Shown here piece by piece: positions 63,223-64,000 of a stretch of DNA of 64,000 bases. The stretch's first letter is position 1; the number at the start of each line of letters is the position of its first letter. The notes below the pieces were generated by a model that worked only from the letters and a program-made list of their open reading frames with translations, searched no databases and had not been told where the DNA came from. The DNA is from Candidatus Anammoxibacter sp. Its GTDB lineage: Bacteria > Planctomycetota > Brocadiia > Brocadiales > Anammoxibacteraceae. The DNA is taken from positions 1-64,000 of the forward strand of contig JAIQZO010000043.1 of the NCBI GenBank assembly GCA_021777055.1, written 5' to 3'. The translations under genes and the position numbers were made by a program.

Positions 63223-64000
63223 TCAATAGCCCCTTACTTGAGAAGCCCCAATTGAACCTATAGAATCAAGGGATGCGCATTCTTTACATCGTTGTTTATT
63301 AAAGAAAGAAAGACGCAAATTCGTAATATCTTTTGAATTCCAATAATCTGGCCTAACCGGAATATTCCCAACAATTCTTCCATGTGAAAACGCACACAAA
63401 TGTAGATTGCCTTGTGGACTCAAATATATATGCGTCCAGGGACATGGACAAATGGAGTTAATGGCTTTTGAATAGATTTGTGTTGGCATATTTAGGACCA
63501 TATTGTTGTGCTTAGCCGTTTCAGTCGCTTTATCATGCATATCACGGTATTCATCAGATAGAAGATCAATCCCTTCCCCAATCAAAGTCTTGTTAATGTT
63601 TTCCCTGATTACCATGCGTCTAGCGGATAAACCAAGAAGCCCTCTATCAGCTGCCCACTCAATTAATTGCGGCAGATCGTTCAGGTTACTTTTACAAAGC
63701 ACTGCAGATATACCAATCCACGGGATTTCCATTCCAGCTTTGTCTGCAACCATCCTTAACAAATTCAAATTGTTTTCAATTTTCCTTAAAGAACCACCTT
63801 TGCGTAAAGTCTTAAACGTCTCTGCTCTAGATGTGTCTACAGATATTAACAATCGGCAAACGCCAGTTAAGACAATCTCAGCTATTTTTTTATCAAAGTG
63901 CTGAAAGTTTGTAATAATTGAAACAGGAGTTTTATACCTCTCAGCCAATTCACAAGTTAAACCAAAACAACTGTCAAGCAAAGGTTCACCCCAACAGTAA
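63223..64000 (-). CDS. Radical SAM/SPASM protein, 5' end beyond window
   Basis: The frame is open through the window edge; the start lies outside. The first complete residues are YCWGEPLLDSCFGL, the conserved GGEP-type motif, so the CxxxCxxC ligands lie just beyond the edge. Then LLISVDTSRAETFKTLRKGGS and a C-terminal SPASM region (CPCPWTHIYLSPQGNLHLCAF, CKECASL with the final cysteines). The substrate is unknown. It is the eighth radical SAM gene in this part of the window. Confidence 0.88.
   Translation of the reverse strand, partial: YCWGEPLLDSCFGLTCELAERYKTPVSIITNFQHFDKKIAEIVLTGVCRLLISVDTSRAETFKTLRKGGSLRKIENNLNLLRMVADKAGMEIPWIGISAVLCKSNLNDLPQLIEWAADRGLLGLSARRMVIRENINKTLIGEGIDLLSDEYRDMHDKATETAKHNNMVLNMPTQIYSKAINSICPCPWTHIYLSPQGNLHLCAFSHGRIVGNIPVRPDYWNSKDITNLRLSFFNKQRCKECASLDSIGSIGASQVRGY

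Noticed and set aside
44559..64000. Ladderane lipid biosynthesis locus
   Set aside because: Radical SAM genes and a carrier protein are present as in proposed ladderane loci, but ketosynthase, dehydratase and desaturase genes are missing, while sugar-type genes dominate.

Overview
The window is AT-rich bacterial DNA. I infer a planctomycete of the anammox group (Brocadiales, perhaps Candidatus Scalindua-like). The reasons are the ammonium-transporter/histidine-kinase fusion (a type known from Candidatus Kuenenia), a periplasmic mono-haem cytochrome, very large secreted repeat proteins, weak or absent Shine-Dalgarno sites before many genes, and intergenic regions full of palindromic repeats. 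No rRNA, tRNA, transposase gene or CRISPR array is visible, so the taxonomic call rests on gene content alone.

Region 1 (1-11 kb) holds four minus-strand genes for secreted or surface proteins: an edge-truncated calcium-repeat/PKD protein, a 2192-residue SpvB/FG-GAP/Rhs giant with two dockerin-like repeats, a small cohesin-domain protein, and a cohesin plus six-PKD protein. Region 2 (12-25 kb) is mainly plus strand: ispD, an Uup-type ABC-F ATPase, a large secreted protein with a papain/C39-like domain and a Thr/Pro-rich linker, a diacylglycerol-kinase-type lipid kinase, a c-type cytochrome and a two-RCK potassium channel, with a HugZ-like flavin protein on the minus strand.

Region 3 (25.8-43 kb) is metabolic and membrane-related: the Amt-histidine kinase fusion, sdhCAB facing a dicarboxylate/amino-acid symporter, a coiled-coil secreted protein beside a DUF1499 protein, an ArnT-like glycosyltransferase, purB, and an 11-repeat NHL propeller protein.

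Region 4 (43.8-64 kb) is the most unusual part. After a stand-alone E2-type acyltransferase on the plus strand, about 19.4 kb reads only on the minus strand. It encodes eight radical SAM enzymes (two with B12-type N-terminal domains, four in a row), a sulfotransferase, a carrier protein overlapping an FkbH-like HAD protein, a NodU/CmcH-type carbamoyltransferase, a GT4 glycosyltransferase, a DegT-type aminotransferase, a thioester-reductase-like dehydrogenase and one unrecognised protein. I infer an uncharacterised pathway for a carrier-bound, sugar-like or glycan/natural-product molecule.

The main oddities are: the phospho-acceptor histidine of the ammonium-sensor kinase is asparagine; one tandem radical SAM paralogue has lost a SPASM cysteine; cohesin and dockerin modules are adjacent; a 181-bp palindromic MITE-like family abuts gene ends; and a train of six hairpins occurs twice with compensatory changes.
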